Assembly (NCBI GenBank): GCA_914767715.1
Contig: OU612067.1
Location: 20,744,162 to 20,808,161 of the forward strand
Reading direction: 5' to 3'
DNA from: Membranipora membranacea
Lineage: Eukaryota > Bryozoa > Gymnolaemata > Cheilostomatida > Membraniporidae
Length of the DNA: 64,000 bases
A program made the translations under genes and the position numbers. Below, one piece after another: positions 1 to 12,399 of this stretch; the first letter of the stretch is position 1; every line of letters starts with the position of its first letter. The notes under the pieces were generated by a model, which ran no database searches, had not been told where the DNA came from, and worked only from the letters and a program-made list of their open reading frames with translations.

Positions 1-834
1 TTTGGCATGTTGTTTAATGACAAAAGTGGCCCTCGTTAAAAATGTCGCTGACGCTAAACTAAAAGGGGCAGCCCCAAACGGGTTTCAGTTCCAAGGTCAG
101 CATGAAATTCCCCACGGTTTACAGAAGGTTAGGAGGAAATCTATTTTTTGAACTGGCCGTAAAAAAAGCAAAGGGTCCCCCCTTTGCTACTTTTTTTAAT
201 TTTAAAGTCGCTCTCATTTCCGTTCTATTTATCGTAGGATCTTCATATTCTGGAATTTGAATGAGGTCCGAGTTTAAAAGAATTCCGATGGATATTTAAA
301 TTTTTTACCCTGCGTTTGAAATGTTTTTTAATGACAAAAGTGGCCCTCGTTAAAAATGTCGCTGACGCCAAAATAAAAGGGGCAGCCCCAAACGGGTTTC
401 AGTTCCAAAGTCAGCATGAAATTCCCCACGGTTTATAGTAGGTTAGGAGGAAATCTATTTTTTGAACTGGCCGTAAAAAAAGCAAAGGGTCCCCCCTTTG
501 TTACTTTTTTTAATTTTAAAGTCGCTCTCATTTCCGTTCTATTTATCGTAGGATCTTCATATTCTGGAATTTGAATGAGGCCAATGAGGCCATCAACTGG
601 TCCGAGTTTGAAAGAATTCCGATGGCTATTTAAATATTTTACCCTGCGTTTGGCATGTTTTTTAATGACAAAAGTGACCCTCGTTAAAAATGTCGCTGAC
701 GCCAAACTAAGAGGGGCAGCCCCAAACGGGTTTCAGTTCCAAAGTCAGCATGAAATTCCCCACGGTTTACAGTAGGTTAGGAGGAAATCTATTTTTTGAA
801 CTGGCCGTAAAAAAAGCAAAGGGTCCCCCCTTTG
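1..834 (+). repeat. First copy of a 982-bp three-monomer unit (left-truncated by the window)
   Basis: By eye this stretch matches 983-1816 base for base, with an offset of 982 bp (334+334+314). Shared rare markers include ATGTTGTTTAA, GACGCTAAAC, ACAGAAGG, AAAATAAAAGG in the short monomer, TTTAAATATTTTACC, AAAGTGACCC and AACTAAGAGG. Identity ends at 835 versus 1817 (T versus C). The left end lies outside the window, so the true unit may be longer. Confidence 0.9.
119..432 (+). repeat. 314-bp short monomer (20-bp deletion)
   Basis: GAATGAGGTCCGAG junction, TTTGAAATG marker, GGATA allele. Starts ACAGAAGG, has CTTTGCTAC, GAGTTTAAAAG and AAAATAAAAGG. Confidence 0.95.
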
Positions 835-982
835 TTACTTTTTTTAATTTTAAAGTCGCTCTCATTTCCGTTCTATTTATCGTAGGATCTTCATATTCTG
901 GAATATGAATGAGGCCAATGAGGCCATCAACTGGTCCGAGTTTGAGAGAATTCCGATGGATATTTAAATTTTTTACCCTGCG

Positions 983-1816
983 TTTGGCATGTTGTTTAAT
1001 GACAAAAGTGGCCCTCGTTAAAAATGTCGCTGACGCTAAACTAAAAGGGGCAGCCCCAAACGGGTTTCAGTTCCAAGGTCAGCATGAAATTCCCCACGGT
1101 TTACAGAAGGTTAGGAGGAAATCTATTTTTTGAACTGGCCGTAAAAAAAGCAAAGGGTCCCCCCTTTGCTACTTTTTTTAATTTTAAAGTCGCTCTCATT
1201 TCCGTTCTATTTATCGTAGGATCTTCATATTCTGGAATTTGAATGAGGTCCGAGTTTAAAAGAATTCCGATGGATATTTAAATTTTTTACCCTGCGTTTG
1301 AAATGTTTTTTAATGACAAAAGTGGCCCTCGTTAAAAATGTCGCTGACGCCAAAATAAAAGGGGCAGCCCCAAACGGGTTTCAGTTCCAAAGTCAGCATG
1401 AAATTCCCCACGGTTTATAGTAGGTTAGGAGGAAATCTATTTTTTGAACTGGCCGTAAAAAAAGCAAAGGGTCCCCCCTTTGTTACTTTTTTTAATTTTA
1501 AAGTCGCTCTCATTTCCGTTCTATTTATCGTAGGATCTTCATATTCTGGAATTTGAATGAGGCCAATGAGGCCATCAACTGGTCCGAGTTTGAAAGAATT
1601 CCGATGGCTATTTAAATATTTTACCCTGCGTTTGGCATGTTTTTTAATGACAAAAGTGACCCTCGTTAAAAATGTCGCTGACGCCAAACTAAGAGGGGCA
1701 GCCCCAAACGGGTTTCAGTTCCAAAGTCAGCATGAAATTCCCCACGGTTTACAGTAGGTTAGGAGGAAATCTATTTTTTGAACTGGCCGTAAAAAAAGCA
1801 AAGGGTCCCCCCTTTG
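983..1816 (+). repeat. Second copy of the 982-bp three-monomer unit
   Basis: This is the exact match of 1-834. After 1817 the next monomer is a short form in this copy but a full-length form after the first copy, so the duplication boundary lies close to that point. The identity implies recent unequal exchange or conversion. Confidence 0.9.
1101..1414 (+). repeat. 314-bp short monomer
   Basis: Matches the 119-432 copy base for base by eye, at offset 982 bp. Confidence 0.95.
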
Positions 1817-2062
1817 CTACATTTTTTAATTTTAAAGTCGCTCTCATTTCCGTTCTATTTATCGTAGGATCTTCATATTCTGGAATTTGAATGAGGTCCG
1901 AGTTTGAGAGAATTCCGATGGATATTTAAATTTTTTACCCTGCGTTTGAAATGTTTTTTAATGACAAAAGTGGCCCTCGTTAAAAATGTCGCTGACGCCA
2001 AACTAAAAGGGGCAGCCCCAAACGGGTTTCAGTTCCAAAGTCAGCATGAAATTCCCCACGGT
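1749..2062 (+). repeat. 314-bp short monomer
   Basis: Same deletion and TTTGAAATG marker. It has GCTACATTTTTTAA and GAGTTTGAGAG, and is followed by a TTTATAGTAGG junction. Confidence 0.95.
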
Positions 2063-2396
2063 TTATAGTAGGTTAGGAGGAAATCTATTTTTTGAACTGG
2101 CCGTAAAAAAAGCAAAGGTTCCCCCCTTTGTTACTTTTTTTAATTTTAAAGTCGCTCTCATTTCCGTTCTATTTATCGTAGGATCTTCATATTCTGGAAT
2201 TTGAATGAGGCCAATGAGGCCATCAACTGGTCCGAGTTTGAAAGAATTCCGATGGCTATTTAAATTTTTTACCCTGCGTTTGGCATGTTTTTTAATGACA
2301 AAAGTGACCCTCGTTAAAAATGTCGCTGACGCCAAACTAAGAGGGGCTGCCCCAAACGGGTTTCAGTTCCAAAGTCAGCATGAAATTCCCCACGGT

Positions 2397-3064
2397 TTAC
2401 AGTAGGTTAGGAGGAAATCTATTTTTTGAACTGGCCGTAAAAAAAGCAAAGGGTCCCCCCTTTGCTACTTTTTTTAATTTTAAAGTCGCTCTCATTTCCG
2501 TTCTATTTATCGTAGGATCTTCATATTCTGGAATTTGAATGAGGCCAATGAGGCCGTCAACTGATCCGAGTTTGAGAGAATTCCGATGGATATTTAAAAT
2601 TATTACCCTGCGTTTGGCATGTTTTTTAATGACAAAAGTGGCCCTCGTTAAAAATGTCGCTGACGCCAAACTAAAAGGGGCAGCCCCAAACGGGTTTCAG
2701 TTCCAAAGTCAGCATGAAATTCCCCACGGTTTACAGTGGGTTAGGAGGAAATCTATTTTTTGAACTGGCCGTAAAAAAAGCAAAGGGTCCCCCCTTTGTT
2801 ACTTTTTTTAATTTTAAAGTCGCTCTCATTTCCGTTCTATTTATCGTAGGATCTTCATATTCTGGAATTTGAATGAGGCCAATGAGGCCGTCAACTGATC
2901 CGAGTTTGAGAGAATTCCGATGGATATTTAAAATTTTTACCCTGCGTTTGGCATGTTTTTTAATGACAAAAGTGGCCCTCGTTAAAAATGTCGCTGACGC
3001 CAAACTAAAAGGGGCAGCCCCAAACGGGTTTCAGTTCCAAAGTCAGCATGAAATTCCCCACGGT
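2397..3064 (+). repeat. Two-monomer module with GTCAACTGATCC (668 bp), copy 1
   Basis: Two adjacent GGATA monomers both carry GTCAACTGATCC. The first has AAAATTATTACC and the second AAAATTTTTACC, with ACAGTGGGTT at the junction. The same ordered pair recurs at 4735-5402 and 19064-19731, and the first half alone recurs at 32018. Confidence 0.88.
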
Positions 3065-4734
3065 TTACAGTAGGTTAGGAGGAAATCTATTTTTTGAACT
3101 GGCCGTAAAAAAAGCAAAGGGTCCCCCCTTTGTTACTTTTTTTAATTTTAAAGTCGCTCTCATTTCCGTTCTATTTATTGTAGGATCTTCATATTCTGGA
3201 ATTTGAATGAGGCCAATGAGGCCATCAACTGGTCCGAGTTTGAAAGAATTCCGACGGCTATTTAAATTTTTTACCCTGCGTTTGGCATGTTTTTTAATGA
3301 CAAAAGTGGCCCTCGTTAAAAATGTCGCTGACACCAAACTAAAAGGGGCAGCCCCAAACGGGTTTCAGTTCCAAAGTCAGCATGAAATTCTTCACGGTTT
3401 ACAGTAGGTTAGGAGGAAATCTATTTTTTGAACTGGCCGTAAAAAAAGCAAAGGGTCCCCCCTTTGTTACTTTTTTTAATTTTAAAGTCGCTCTCATTTC
3501 CGTTCTATTTATTGTAGGATCTTCATATTCTGGAATTGGTATGAGGGCAATGAGGCCATCAACTGTTCCGAGTTTGAGAGAATTCCGATGGATATTTAAA
3601 TTTTTTACCCTGCGTTTGGCATGTTTTTTAATGACAAAAGTGGCCCTCGTTAAAAATGTCGCTGACGCCAAACTAAAAGGGGCAGCCCCAAACGGGTTTC
3701 AGTTCCAAAGTCAGCATGAAATTTCCCACGGTTTACAGTAGGTTAGGAGGAAATCTATTTTTTGAACTGGCCGTAAAAAAAGCAAAGGGTCCCCCCTTTG
3801 TTACTTTTTATAATTTTAAAGTCGCTCTCATTTCCGTTCTATTTATCGTAGGATCTTCATATTCTGGAATTTGAATGAGGCCAATGAGGCCATCAACTGG
3901 TCCGAGTTTGAAAGAATTCCGATGGCTATTTAAATTTTTTACCCTGCGTTTGGCATGTTTTTTAATGACAAAAGTGGCCCTCGTTAAAAATGTCGCTGAC
4001 GCCAAACTAAAAGGGGCAGCCCCAAACGGGTTTCAGTTCCAAAGTCAGCATGAAATTCCCCACGGTTTACAGTAGGTTAGGAGGAAATCTATTTTTTGAA
4101 CTGGCCGTAAAAAAAGCAAAGGGTCCCCCCTTTGTTACTTTTTTTAATTTTAAAGTCGCTCTCATTTCCGTTCTATTTATCGTAGGATCTTCATATTCTG
4201 GAATTTGAATGAGGCCAATGAGGCCATCAACTGGTCCGAGTTTGAAAGAATTCCGATGGCTATTTAAATTTTTTACCCTGCGTTTGGCATGTTTTTTAAT
4301 GACAAAAGTGGCCCTCGTTAAAAATGTCGCTGACGCCAAACTAAAAGGGGCAGCCCCAAACGGGTTTCAGTTCCAAAGTCAGCATGAAATTCTTCACGGT
4401 TTACAGTAGGTCAGGAGGAAATCTATTTTTTGAACTGGCCGTAAAAAAAGCAAAGGGTCCCCCCTTTGTTACTTTTTTTAATTTTAAAGTCGCTCTCATT
4501 TCCGTTCTATTTATCGTAGGATCTTCATATTCTGGAATTTGAATGAGGCCAATGAGGCCATCAACTGGTTCGAGTTTGAGAGAATTCCGATGGATATTTA
4601 AATTTTTTACCCTGCGTTTGGCATGTTTTTTAATGACAAAAGTGGCCCTCGTTAAAAATGTCGCTGATGCCAAACTAAAAGGGGCAGCCCCAAACGGGTT
4701 TCAGTTCCAAAGTCAGCATGAAATTCCCCACGGT

Positions 4735-5402
4735 TTACAGTAGGTTAGGAGGAAATCTATTTTTTGAACTGGCCGTAAAAAAAGCAAAGGGTCCCCCCTT
4801 TGTTACTTTTTTTAATTTTAAAGTCGCTCTCATTTCCGTTCTATTTATCGTAGGATCTTCATATTCTGGAATTTGAATGAGGCCAATGAGGCCGTCAACT
4901 GATCCGAGTTTGAGAGAATTCCGATGGATATTTAAAATTATTACCCTGCGTTTGGCATGTTTTTTAATGACAAAAGTGGCCCTCGTTAAAAATGTCGCTG
5001 ACGCCAAACTAAAAGGGGCAGCCCCAAACGGGTTTCAGTTCCAAAGTCAGCATGAAATTCCCCACGGTTTACAGTGGGTTAGGAGGAAATCTATTTTTTG
5101 AACTGGCCGTAAAAAAAGCAAAGGGTCCCCCCTTTGTTACTTTTTTTAATTTTAAAGTCGCTCTCATTTCCGTTCTATTTATCGTAGGATCTTCATATTC
5201 TGGAATTTGAATGAGGCCAATGAGGCCGTCAACTGATCCGAGTTTGAGAGAATTCCGATGGATATTTAAAATTTTTACCCTGCGTTTGGCATGTTTTTTA
5301 ATGACAAAAGTGGCCCTCGTTAAAAATGTCGCTGACGCCAAACTAAAAGGGGCAGCCCCAAACGGGTTTCAGTTCCAAAGTCAGCATGAAATTCCCCACG
5401 GT
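4735..5402 (+). repeat. Two-monomer GTCAACTGATCC module, copy 2
   Basis: Same ordered pair and junction marker as 2397-3064, offset 2,338 bp (seven monomers). It differs at CTTTGTTAC versus CTTTGCTAC in the first monomer. It lies in the first super-repeat unit. Confidence 0.88.
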
Positions 5403-6070
5403 TTACAGTAGGTTAGGAGGAAATCTATTTTTTGAACTGGCCGTAAAAAAAGCAAAGGGTCCCCCCTTTGTTACTTTTTTTAATTTTAAAGTCGCTCTCA
5501 TTTCCGTTCTATTTATCGTAGGATCTTCATATTCTGGAATTTGAATGAGGCCAATGAGGCCATCAACTGGTCCGAGTTTAAAAGAATTCCGATGGCTATT
5601 TAAATTTTTTACCCTGCGTTTGGCATGTTTTTTAATGACAAAAGTGGCCCTCGTTAAAAATGTCGCTGACGCCAAACTAAAAGGGGCAGCCCCAAACGGG
5701 TTTCAGTTCCAAAGTCAGCATGAAATTCCCCACGGTTTACAGTAGGTTAGGAGGAAATCTATTTTTTGAACTGGCCGTAAAAAAAGCAAAGGGTCCCCCC
5801 TTTGTTACTTTTTTTAATTTTTAAGTCGCTCTCATTTCCGTTCTATTTATCGTAGGATCTTCATATTCTGGAATTTGAATGAGGCCAATGAGGCCATCAA
5901 CTGGTCCGAGTTTGAAAGAATTCCGATGGCTATTTAAATTTTTTACCCTGCGTTTGGCATGTTTTTTAATGACAAAAGTGGCCCTCGTTAAAAATGTCGC
6001 TGACGCCAAACTAAAAGGGGCAGCCCCAAACGGGTTTCAGTTCCAACGTCAGCATGAAATTCCCCACGGT

Positions 6071-7075
6071 TTACAGTAGGTTAGGAGGAAATCTATTTTT
6101 TGAACTGGCCGTAAAAAAAGCAAAGGGTCCCCCCCTTTGTTACTTTTTTTAATTTTTAAGTCGCTCTCATTTCCGTTCTATTTATTGTAGGATCTTCATA
6201 TTCTGGAATTTGAATGAGGCCAATGAGGCCATCAACTGGTCCGAGTTTGAAAGAATTCCGATGGCTATTTAAAGTTTTTACCCTGCGTTTGGCATGTTTT
6301 TTAATGACAAAAGTGGCCCTCGTTAAAAATGTCGCTGACGCCAAACTAAAAGGGGCAGCCCCAAACGGGTTTCAGTTCCAAAGTCAGCATGAAATTCCCC
6401 ACGGTTTACAGTAGGTTAGGAGGAAATCTATTTTTTGAACTGGCCGTAAAAAAAGCAAAGGGTCCCCCCCTTTGTTACTTTTTTTAATTTTTAAGTCGCT
6501 CTCATTTCCGTTCTATTTATCGTAGGATCTTCATATTCTGGAATTTGAATGAGGCCAATGAGGCCATCAACTGGTCCGAGTTTGAAAGAATTCCGATGGC
6601 TATTTAAATTTTTTACCCTGCGTTTGGCATGTTTTTTAATGACAAAAGTGGCCCTCGTTAAAAATGTCGCTGACGCCAAACTAAAAGGGGCAGCCCCAAA
6701 CGGGTTTCAGTTCCAACGTCAGCATGAAATTCCCCACGGTTTACAGTAGGTTAGGAGGAAATCTATTTTTTGAACTGGCCGTAAAAAAAGCAAAGGGTCC
6801 CCCCCTTTGTTACTTTTTTTAATTTTTAAGTCGCTCTCATTTCCGTTCTATTTATTGTAGGATCTTCATATTCTGGAATTTGAATGAGGCCAATGAGGCC
6901 ATCAACTGGTCCGAGTTTGAAAGAATTCCGATGGCTATTTAAATTTTTTACCCTGCGTTTGGCATGTTTTTTAATGACAAAAGTGGCCCTCGTTAAAAAT
7001 GTCGCTGACGCCAAACTAAAAGGGGCAGCCCCAAACGGGTTTCAGTTCCAAAGTCAGCATGAAATTCCCCACGGT
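6071..7075 (+). repeat. Run of three 335-bp seven-C monomers
   Basis: Monomers 6071, 6406 and 6741 each have seven Cs in the hairpin loop (normally six) and TTTTTAAGTC in place of TTTTAAAGTC. Alternating CAACGTCAGC and CAAAGTCAGC ends, and TATCG versus TATTG, show that this is partly a two-monomer repeat. Only one counterpart pair survives in the second super-repeat (20066-20735). Confidence 0.85.
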
Positions 7076-7409
7076 TTACAGTAGGTTAGGAGGAAATCTA
7101 TTTTTTGAACTGGCCGTAAAAAAAGCAAAGGGTCCCCCCTTTGTTACTTTTTTTAATTTTAAAGTCGCTCTCATTTCCGTTCTATTTATCGTGGGATCTT
7201 CATATACTGGAATTTGAATGAGGCCAATGAGGCCATCAACTGGTCCGAGTTTGAGAGAATTCCGATGGATATTTAAATTTTTTACCCTGCGTTTGGCATG
7301 TTTTTTAATGACAAAAGTGGCCCTCGTTAAAAATGTCGCTGACGCCAAACTAAAAGGGGCAGCCCCAAACGGGTTTCAGTTCCAAAGTCAGCATGAAATT
7401 CCCCACGGT

Positions 7410-8077
7410 TTACAGTAGGTTAGGAGGAAATCTATTTTTTGAACTGGCCGTAAAAAAAGCAAAGGGTCCCCCCTTTGTTACTTTTTTTAATTTTAAAGTC
7501 GCTCTCATTTCCGTTCTATTTATTGTAGGATCTTCATATTCTGGAATTTGAATGAGGCCAATGAGGCCATCAACTGGTCCGAGTTTGAAAGAATTCCGAC
7601 GGCTATTTAAATTTTTTACCCTGCGTTTGGCATGTTTTTTAATGACAAAAGTTGCCCTCGTTAAAAATGTCGCTGACGCCAAACTAAAAGGGGCAGCCCC
7701 AAACGGGTTTCAGTTCCAAAGTCAGCATGAAATTCTTCACGGTTTACAGTAGGTTAGGAGGAAATCTATTTTTTGAACTGGCCGTAAAAAAAGCAAAGGG
7801 TCCCCCCTTTGTTACTTTTTTTAATTTTAAAGTCGCTCTCATTTCCGTTCTATTTATTGTAGGATCTTCATATTCTGGAATTGGTATGAGGGCAATGAGG
7901 CCATCAACTGTTCCGAGTTTGAGAGAATTCCGATGGATATTTAAATATTTTACCCTGCGTTTGGCATGTTTTTTAATGACAAAAGTGGCCCTCGTTAAAA
8001 ATGTCGCTGACGCCAAACTAAAAGGGGCAGCCCCAAACGGGTTTCAGTTCCAAAGTCAGCATGAAATTCCCCACGGT
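7410..8077 (+). repeat. 668-bp two-monomer tandem duplication, copy 1
   Basis: A GACGGC/AAAGTTGCC monomer is followed by a GGTATGAGGGC/CTGTTCC monomer. The pair is repeated immediately at 8078. This copy has TTTAAATATTTTACC in its second monomer. Confidence 0.88.
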
Positions 8078-8745
8078 TTACAGTAGGTTAGGAGGAAATC
8101 TATTTTTTGAACTGGCCGTAAAAAAAGCAAAGGGTCCCCCCTTTGTTACTTTTTTTAATTTTAAAGTCGCTCTCATTTCCGTTCTATTTATTGTAGGATC
8201 TTCATATTCTGGAATTTGAATGAGGCCAATGAGGCCATCAACTGGTCCGAGTTTGAAAGAATTCCGACGGCTATTTAAATTTTTTACCCTGCGTTTGGCA
8301 TGTTTTTTAATGACAAAAGTTGCCCTCGTTAAAAATGTCGCTGACGCCAAACTAAAAGGGGCAGCCCCAAACGGCTTTCAGTTCCAAAGTCAGCATGAAA
8401 TTCTTCACGGTTTACAGTAGGTTAGGAGGAAATCTATTTTTTGAACTGGCCGTAAAAAAAGCAAAGGGTCCCCCCTTTGTTACTTTTTTTAATTTTAAAG
8501 TCGCTCTCATTTCCGTTCTATTTATTGTAGGATCTTCATATTCTGGAATTGGTATGAGGGCAATGAGGCCATCAACTGTTCCGAGTTTGAGAGAATTCCG
8601 ATGGATATTTAAATTTTTTACCCTGCGTTTGGCATGTTTTTTAATGACAAAAGTGGCCCTCGTTAAAAATGTCGCTGACGCCAAACTAAAAGGGGCAGCC
8701 CCAAACGGGTTTCAGTTCCAAAGTCAGCATGAAATTCCCCACGGT
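8078..8745 (+). repeat. 668-bp two-monomer tandem duplication, copy 2
   Basis: Repeat of 7410-8077 with private AACGGCTTTCAG near 8373. The second super-repeat has only one such pair (21070-21737), which explains its 668-bp deficit there. Confidence 0.88.
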
Positions 8746-9413
8746 TTACAGTAGGTTAGGAGGAAATCTATTTTTTGAACTGGCCGTAAAAAAAGCAAAG
8801 GGTCCCCCCTTTGTTACTTTTTATAATTTTAAAGTCGCTCTCATTTCCGTTCTATTTATCGTAGGATCTTCATATTCTGGAATTTGAATGAGGCCAATGA
8901 GGCCATCAACTGGTCCGAGTTTGAAAGAATTCCGATGGCTATTTAAATTTTTTACCCTGCGTTTGGCATGTTTTTTAATGACAAAAGTGGCCCTCGTTAA
9001 AAATGTCGCTGACGCCAAACTAAAAGGGGCAGCCCCAAACGGGTTTCAGTTCCAAAGTCAGCATGAAATTCCCCACGGTTTACAGTAGGTTAGGAGGAAA
9101 TCTATTTTTTGAACTGGCCGTAAAAAAAGCAAAGGGTCCCCCCTTTGTTACTTTTTTTAATTTTAAAGTCGCTCTCATTTCCGTTCTATTTATCGTAGGA
9201 TCTTCATATTCTGGAATTTGAATGAGGCCAATGAGGCCATCAACTGGTCCGAGTTTGAAAGAATTCCGATGGCTATTTAAATTTTTTACCCTGCGTTTGG
9301 CATGTTTTTTAATGACAAAAGTGGCCCTCGTTAAAAATGTCGCTGACGCCAAACTAAAAGGGGCAGCCCCAAACGGGTTTCAGTTCCAAAGTCAGCATGA
9401 AATTCTTCACGGT

Positions 9414-10729
9414 TTACAGTAGGTCAGGAGGAAATCTATTTTTTGAACTGGCCGTAAAAAAAGCAAAGGGTCCCCCCTTTGTTACTTTTTTTAATTTTAA
9501 AGTCGCTCTCATTTCCGTTCTATTTATCGTAGGATCTTCATATTCTGGAATTTGAATGAGGCCAATGAGGCCATCAACTGGTCCGAGTTTGAGAGAATTT
9601 CGATGGATATTTAAATTTTTTACCCTGCGTTTGGCATGTTTTTTAATGACAAAAGTGGCCCTCGTTAAAAATGTCGCTGATGCCAAACTAAAAGGGGCAG
9701 CCCCAAACGGGTTTCAGTTCCAAAGTCAGCATGAAATTCCCCACGGTTTACAGTAGGTTAGGAGGAAATCTATTTTTTGAACTGGCCGTAAAAAAAGCAA
9801 AGGGTCCCCCCTTTGTTACTTTTTTTAATTTTAAAGTCGCTCTCATTTCCGTTCTATTTATCGTAGGATCTTCATATTCTAGAATTTGAATGAGGTCCGA
9901 GTTTGAGAGAATTCCGATGGATATTTAAATTTTTTACCCTGCGTTTGAAATGTTTTTTAATGACAAAAGTGGCCCTCGTTAAATATGTCGCTGACGCCAA
10001 ACTAAAAGGGGCAGCCCCAAACGGGTTTCAGTTCCAAAGTCAGCATGAAATTCTTCACGGTTTACAGTAGGTTAGGAGGAAATCTATTTTTTGAACTGGC
10101 CGTAAAAAAAGCAAATGGTCCCCCCTTTGTTACTTTTTTTAATTTTAAAGTCGCTCTCATTTCCGTTCTATTTATTGTAGGATCTTCATATTCTGGAATT
10201 TGAATGAGGCCAATGAGGCCATCAACTGGTCCGAGTTTGAAAGAATTCCGATGGCTATTTAAATTTTTTACCCTGCGTTTGGCATGTTTTTTAATGACAA
10301 AAGTGGCCCTCGTTAAAAATGTCGCTGACGCCAAACTAAAAGGGGCAGCCCCAAACGGGTTTCAGTTCCAAAGTCAGCATGAAATTCCCCACGGTTTACA
10401 GTAGGTTAGGAGGAAATCTATTTTTTGAACTGGCCGTAAAAAAAGCAAAGGGTCCCCCCTTTGTTACTTTTTTTAATTTTAAAGTCCCTCTCATTTCCGT
10501 TCTATTTATCGTAGGATCTTCATATTCTGGAATTTGAATGAGGCCAATGAGGCCATCGACTGGTCCGAGTTTGAAAGAATTCCGATGGCTATTTAAATTT
10601 TTTACCCTGCGTTTGGCATGTTTTTTAATGACAAAAGTGGCCTTCGTTAAAAATGTCGCTGACGCCAAACTTAAAGGGGCAGCCCCAAACGGGTTTCAGT
10701 TCCAAAGTCAGCATGAAATTCCCCACGGT
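9414..10729 (+). repeat. Four-monomer module (long-short-long-long, 1,316 bp), copy 1
   Basis: The ordered markers are a GGATA/GATGCC monomer, a short monomer with TCTAGA and TTAAATATG, a GCAAATGGTCC/TATTGTAGG monomer, then a monomer with AAAGTCCCTC, CATCGACTGG and CTTAAAGG. Private changes are GAGAATTTCG (EcoRI lost, 9595) and GGCCTTCGTT near 10640. Confidence 0.9.
9748..10061 (+). repeat. 314-bp short monomer, TCTAGA type
   Basis: Carries TCTAGA (XbaI) and TTAAATATGTCG and ends ATTCTTCACGG. Second member of four-monomer module copy 1. Confidence 0.95.
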
Positions 10730-12399
10730 TTACAGTAGGTTAGGAGGAAATCTATTTTTTGAACTGGCCGTAAAAAAAGCAAAGGGTCCCCCCTTTGTTA
10801 CTTTTTTTAATTTTAAAGTCGCTCTCATTTCCGTTCTATTTATCGTAGGATCTTCATATTCTGGAATTTGAATGAGGCCAATGAGGCCATCAACTGGTCC
10901 GAGTTTGAAAGAATTCCGATGGCTATTTAAATTTTTTACCCTGCGTTTGGCATGTTTTTTAATGACAAAAGTGGCCCTCGTTAAAAATGTCGCTGACGCC
11001 AAACTAAAAGGGGCAGCCCCAAACGGGTTTCAGTTCCAAAGTCAGCAAGAAATTCCCCACGGTTTACAGTAGGTTAGGAGGAAATCTATTTTTTGAACTG
11101 GCCGTAAAAAAAGCAAAGGGTCCCCCCTTTGTTACTTTTTTAAATTTTAAAGTCGCTCTCATTTCCGTTTTATTTATCGTAGGATCTTCATATTCTGGAA
11201 TTTGAATGAGGCCAATGAGGCCATTAACTGGTCCGAGTTTGAAAGAATTCCGATGGCTATTTAAATTTTTTACCCTGCGTTTGGCATGTTTTTTAATGAC
11301 AAAAGTGGCCCTCGTTAAAAATGTCGCTGACGCCAAACTAAAAGGGGCAGCCCCAAACGGGTTTCAGTTCAAAAGTCAGCATGAAATTCCCCACGGTTTA
11401 CAGTAGGTTAGGAGGAAATCTATTTTTTGAACTGGCCGTAAAAAAAGCAAAGGGTCCCCCCTTTGTTACTTTTTTTAATTTTAAAGTCGCTCTCATTTCC
11501 GTTCTATTTATTGTAGGATCTTCATATTCTGGAATTTGAATGAGGCCAATGAGGCCATCAACTGGTCCGAGTTTGAAAGAATTCCGACGGCTATTTAAAT
11601 TTTTTACCCTGCGTTTGGCATGTTTTTTAATGACAAAAGTTGCCCTCGTTAAAAATGTCGCTGACGCCAAACTAAAAGGGGCAGCCCCAAACGGGTTTCA
11701 GTTCCAAAGTCAGCATGAAATTCTTCACGGTTTACAGTAGGTTAGGAGGAAATCTATTTTTTGAACTGGCCGTAAAAAAAGCAAAGGGTCCCCCCTTTGT
11801 TACTTTTTATAATTTTAAAGTCGCTCTCATTTCCGTTCTATTTATCGTAGGATCTTCATATTCTGGAATTTGAATGAGGCCAATGAGGCCATCAACTGGT
11901 CCGAGTTTGAAAGAATTCCGATGGCTATTTAAATTTTTTACCCTGCGTTTGGCATGTTTTTTAATGACAAAAGTGGCCCTCGTTAAAAATGTCGCTGACG
12001 CCAAACTAAAAGGGGCAGCCCCAAACGGGTTTCAGTTCCAAAGTCAGCATGAAATTCCCCACGGTTTACAGTAGGTTAGGAGGAATTCTATTTTTTGAAC
12101 TGGCCGTAAAAAAAGCAAAGGGTCCCCCCTTTGTTACTTTTTTTAATTTTAAAGTCGCTCTCATTTCCGTTCTATTTATCGTAGGATCTTCATATTCTGG
12201 AATTTGAATGAGGCCAATGAGGCCATCAACTGGTCCGAGTTTGAAAGAATTCCGATGGCTATTTAAATTTTTTACCCTGCGTTTGGCATGTTTTTTAATG
12301 ACAAAAGTGGCCCTCGTTAAAAATGTCGCTGACGCCAAACTAAAAGGGGCAGCCCCAAACGGGTTTCAGTTCCAAAGTCAGCATGAAATTCTTCACGGT

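Noticed and set aside
4565-4580. Pol III B-box-like GGTTCGAGTTT
   Set aside because: Present only in a few variant monomers (4401, 18730, 59591), with two mismatches to GGTTCGANTCC and no A box at proper spacing. The common form is GGTCCGAG.
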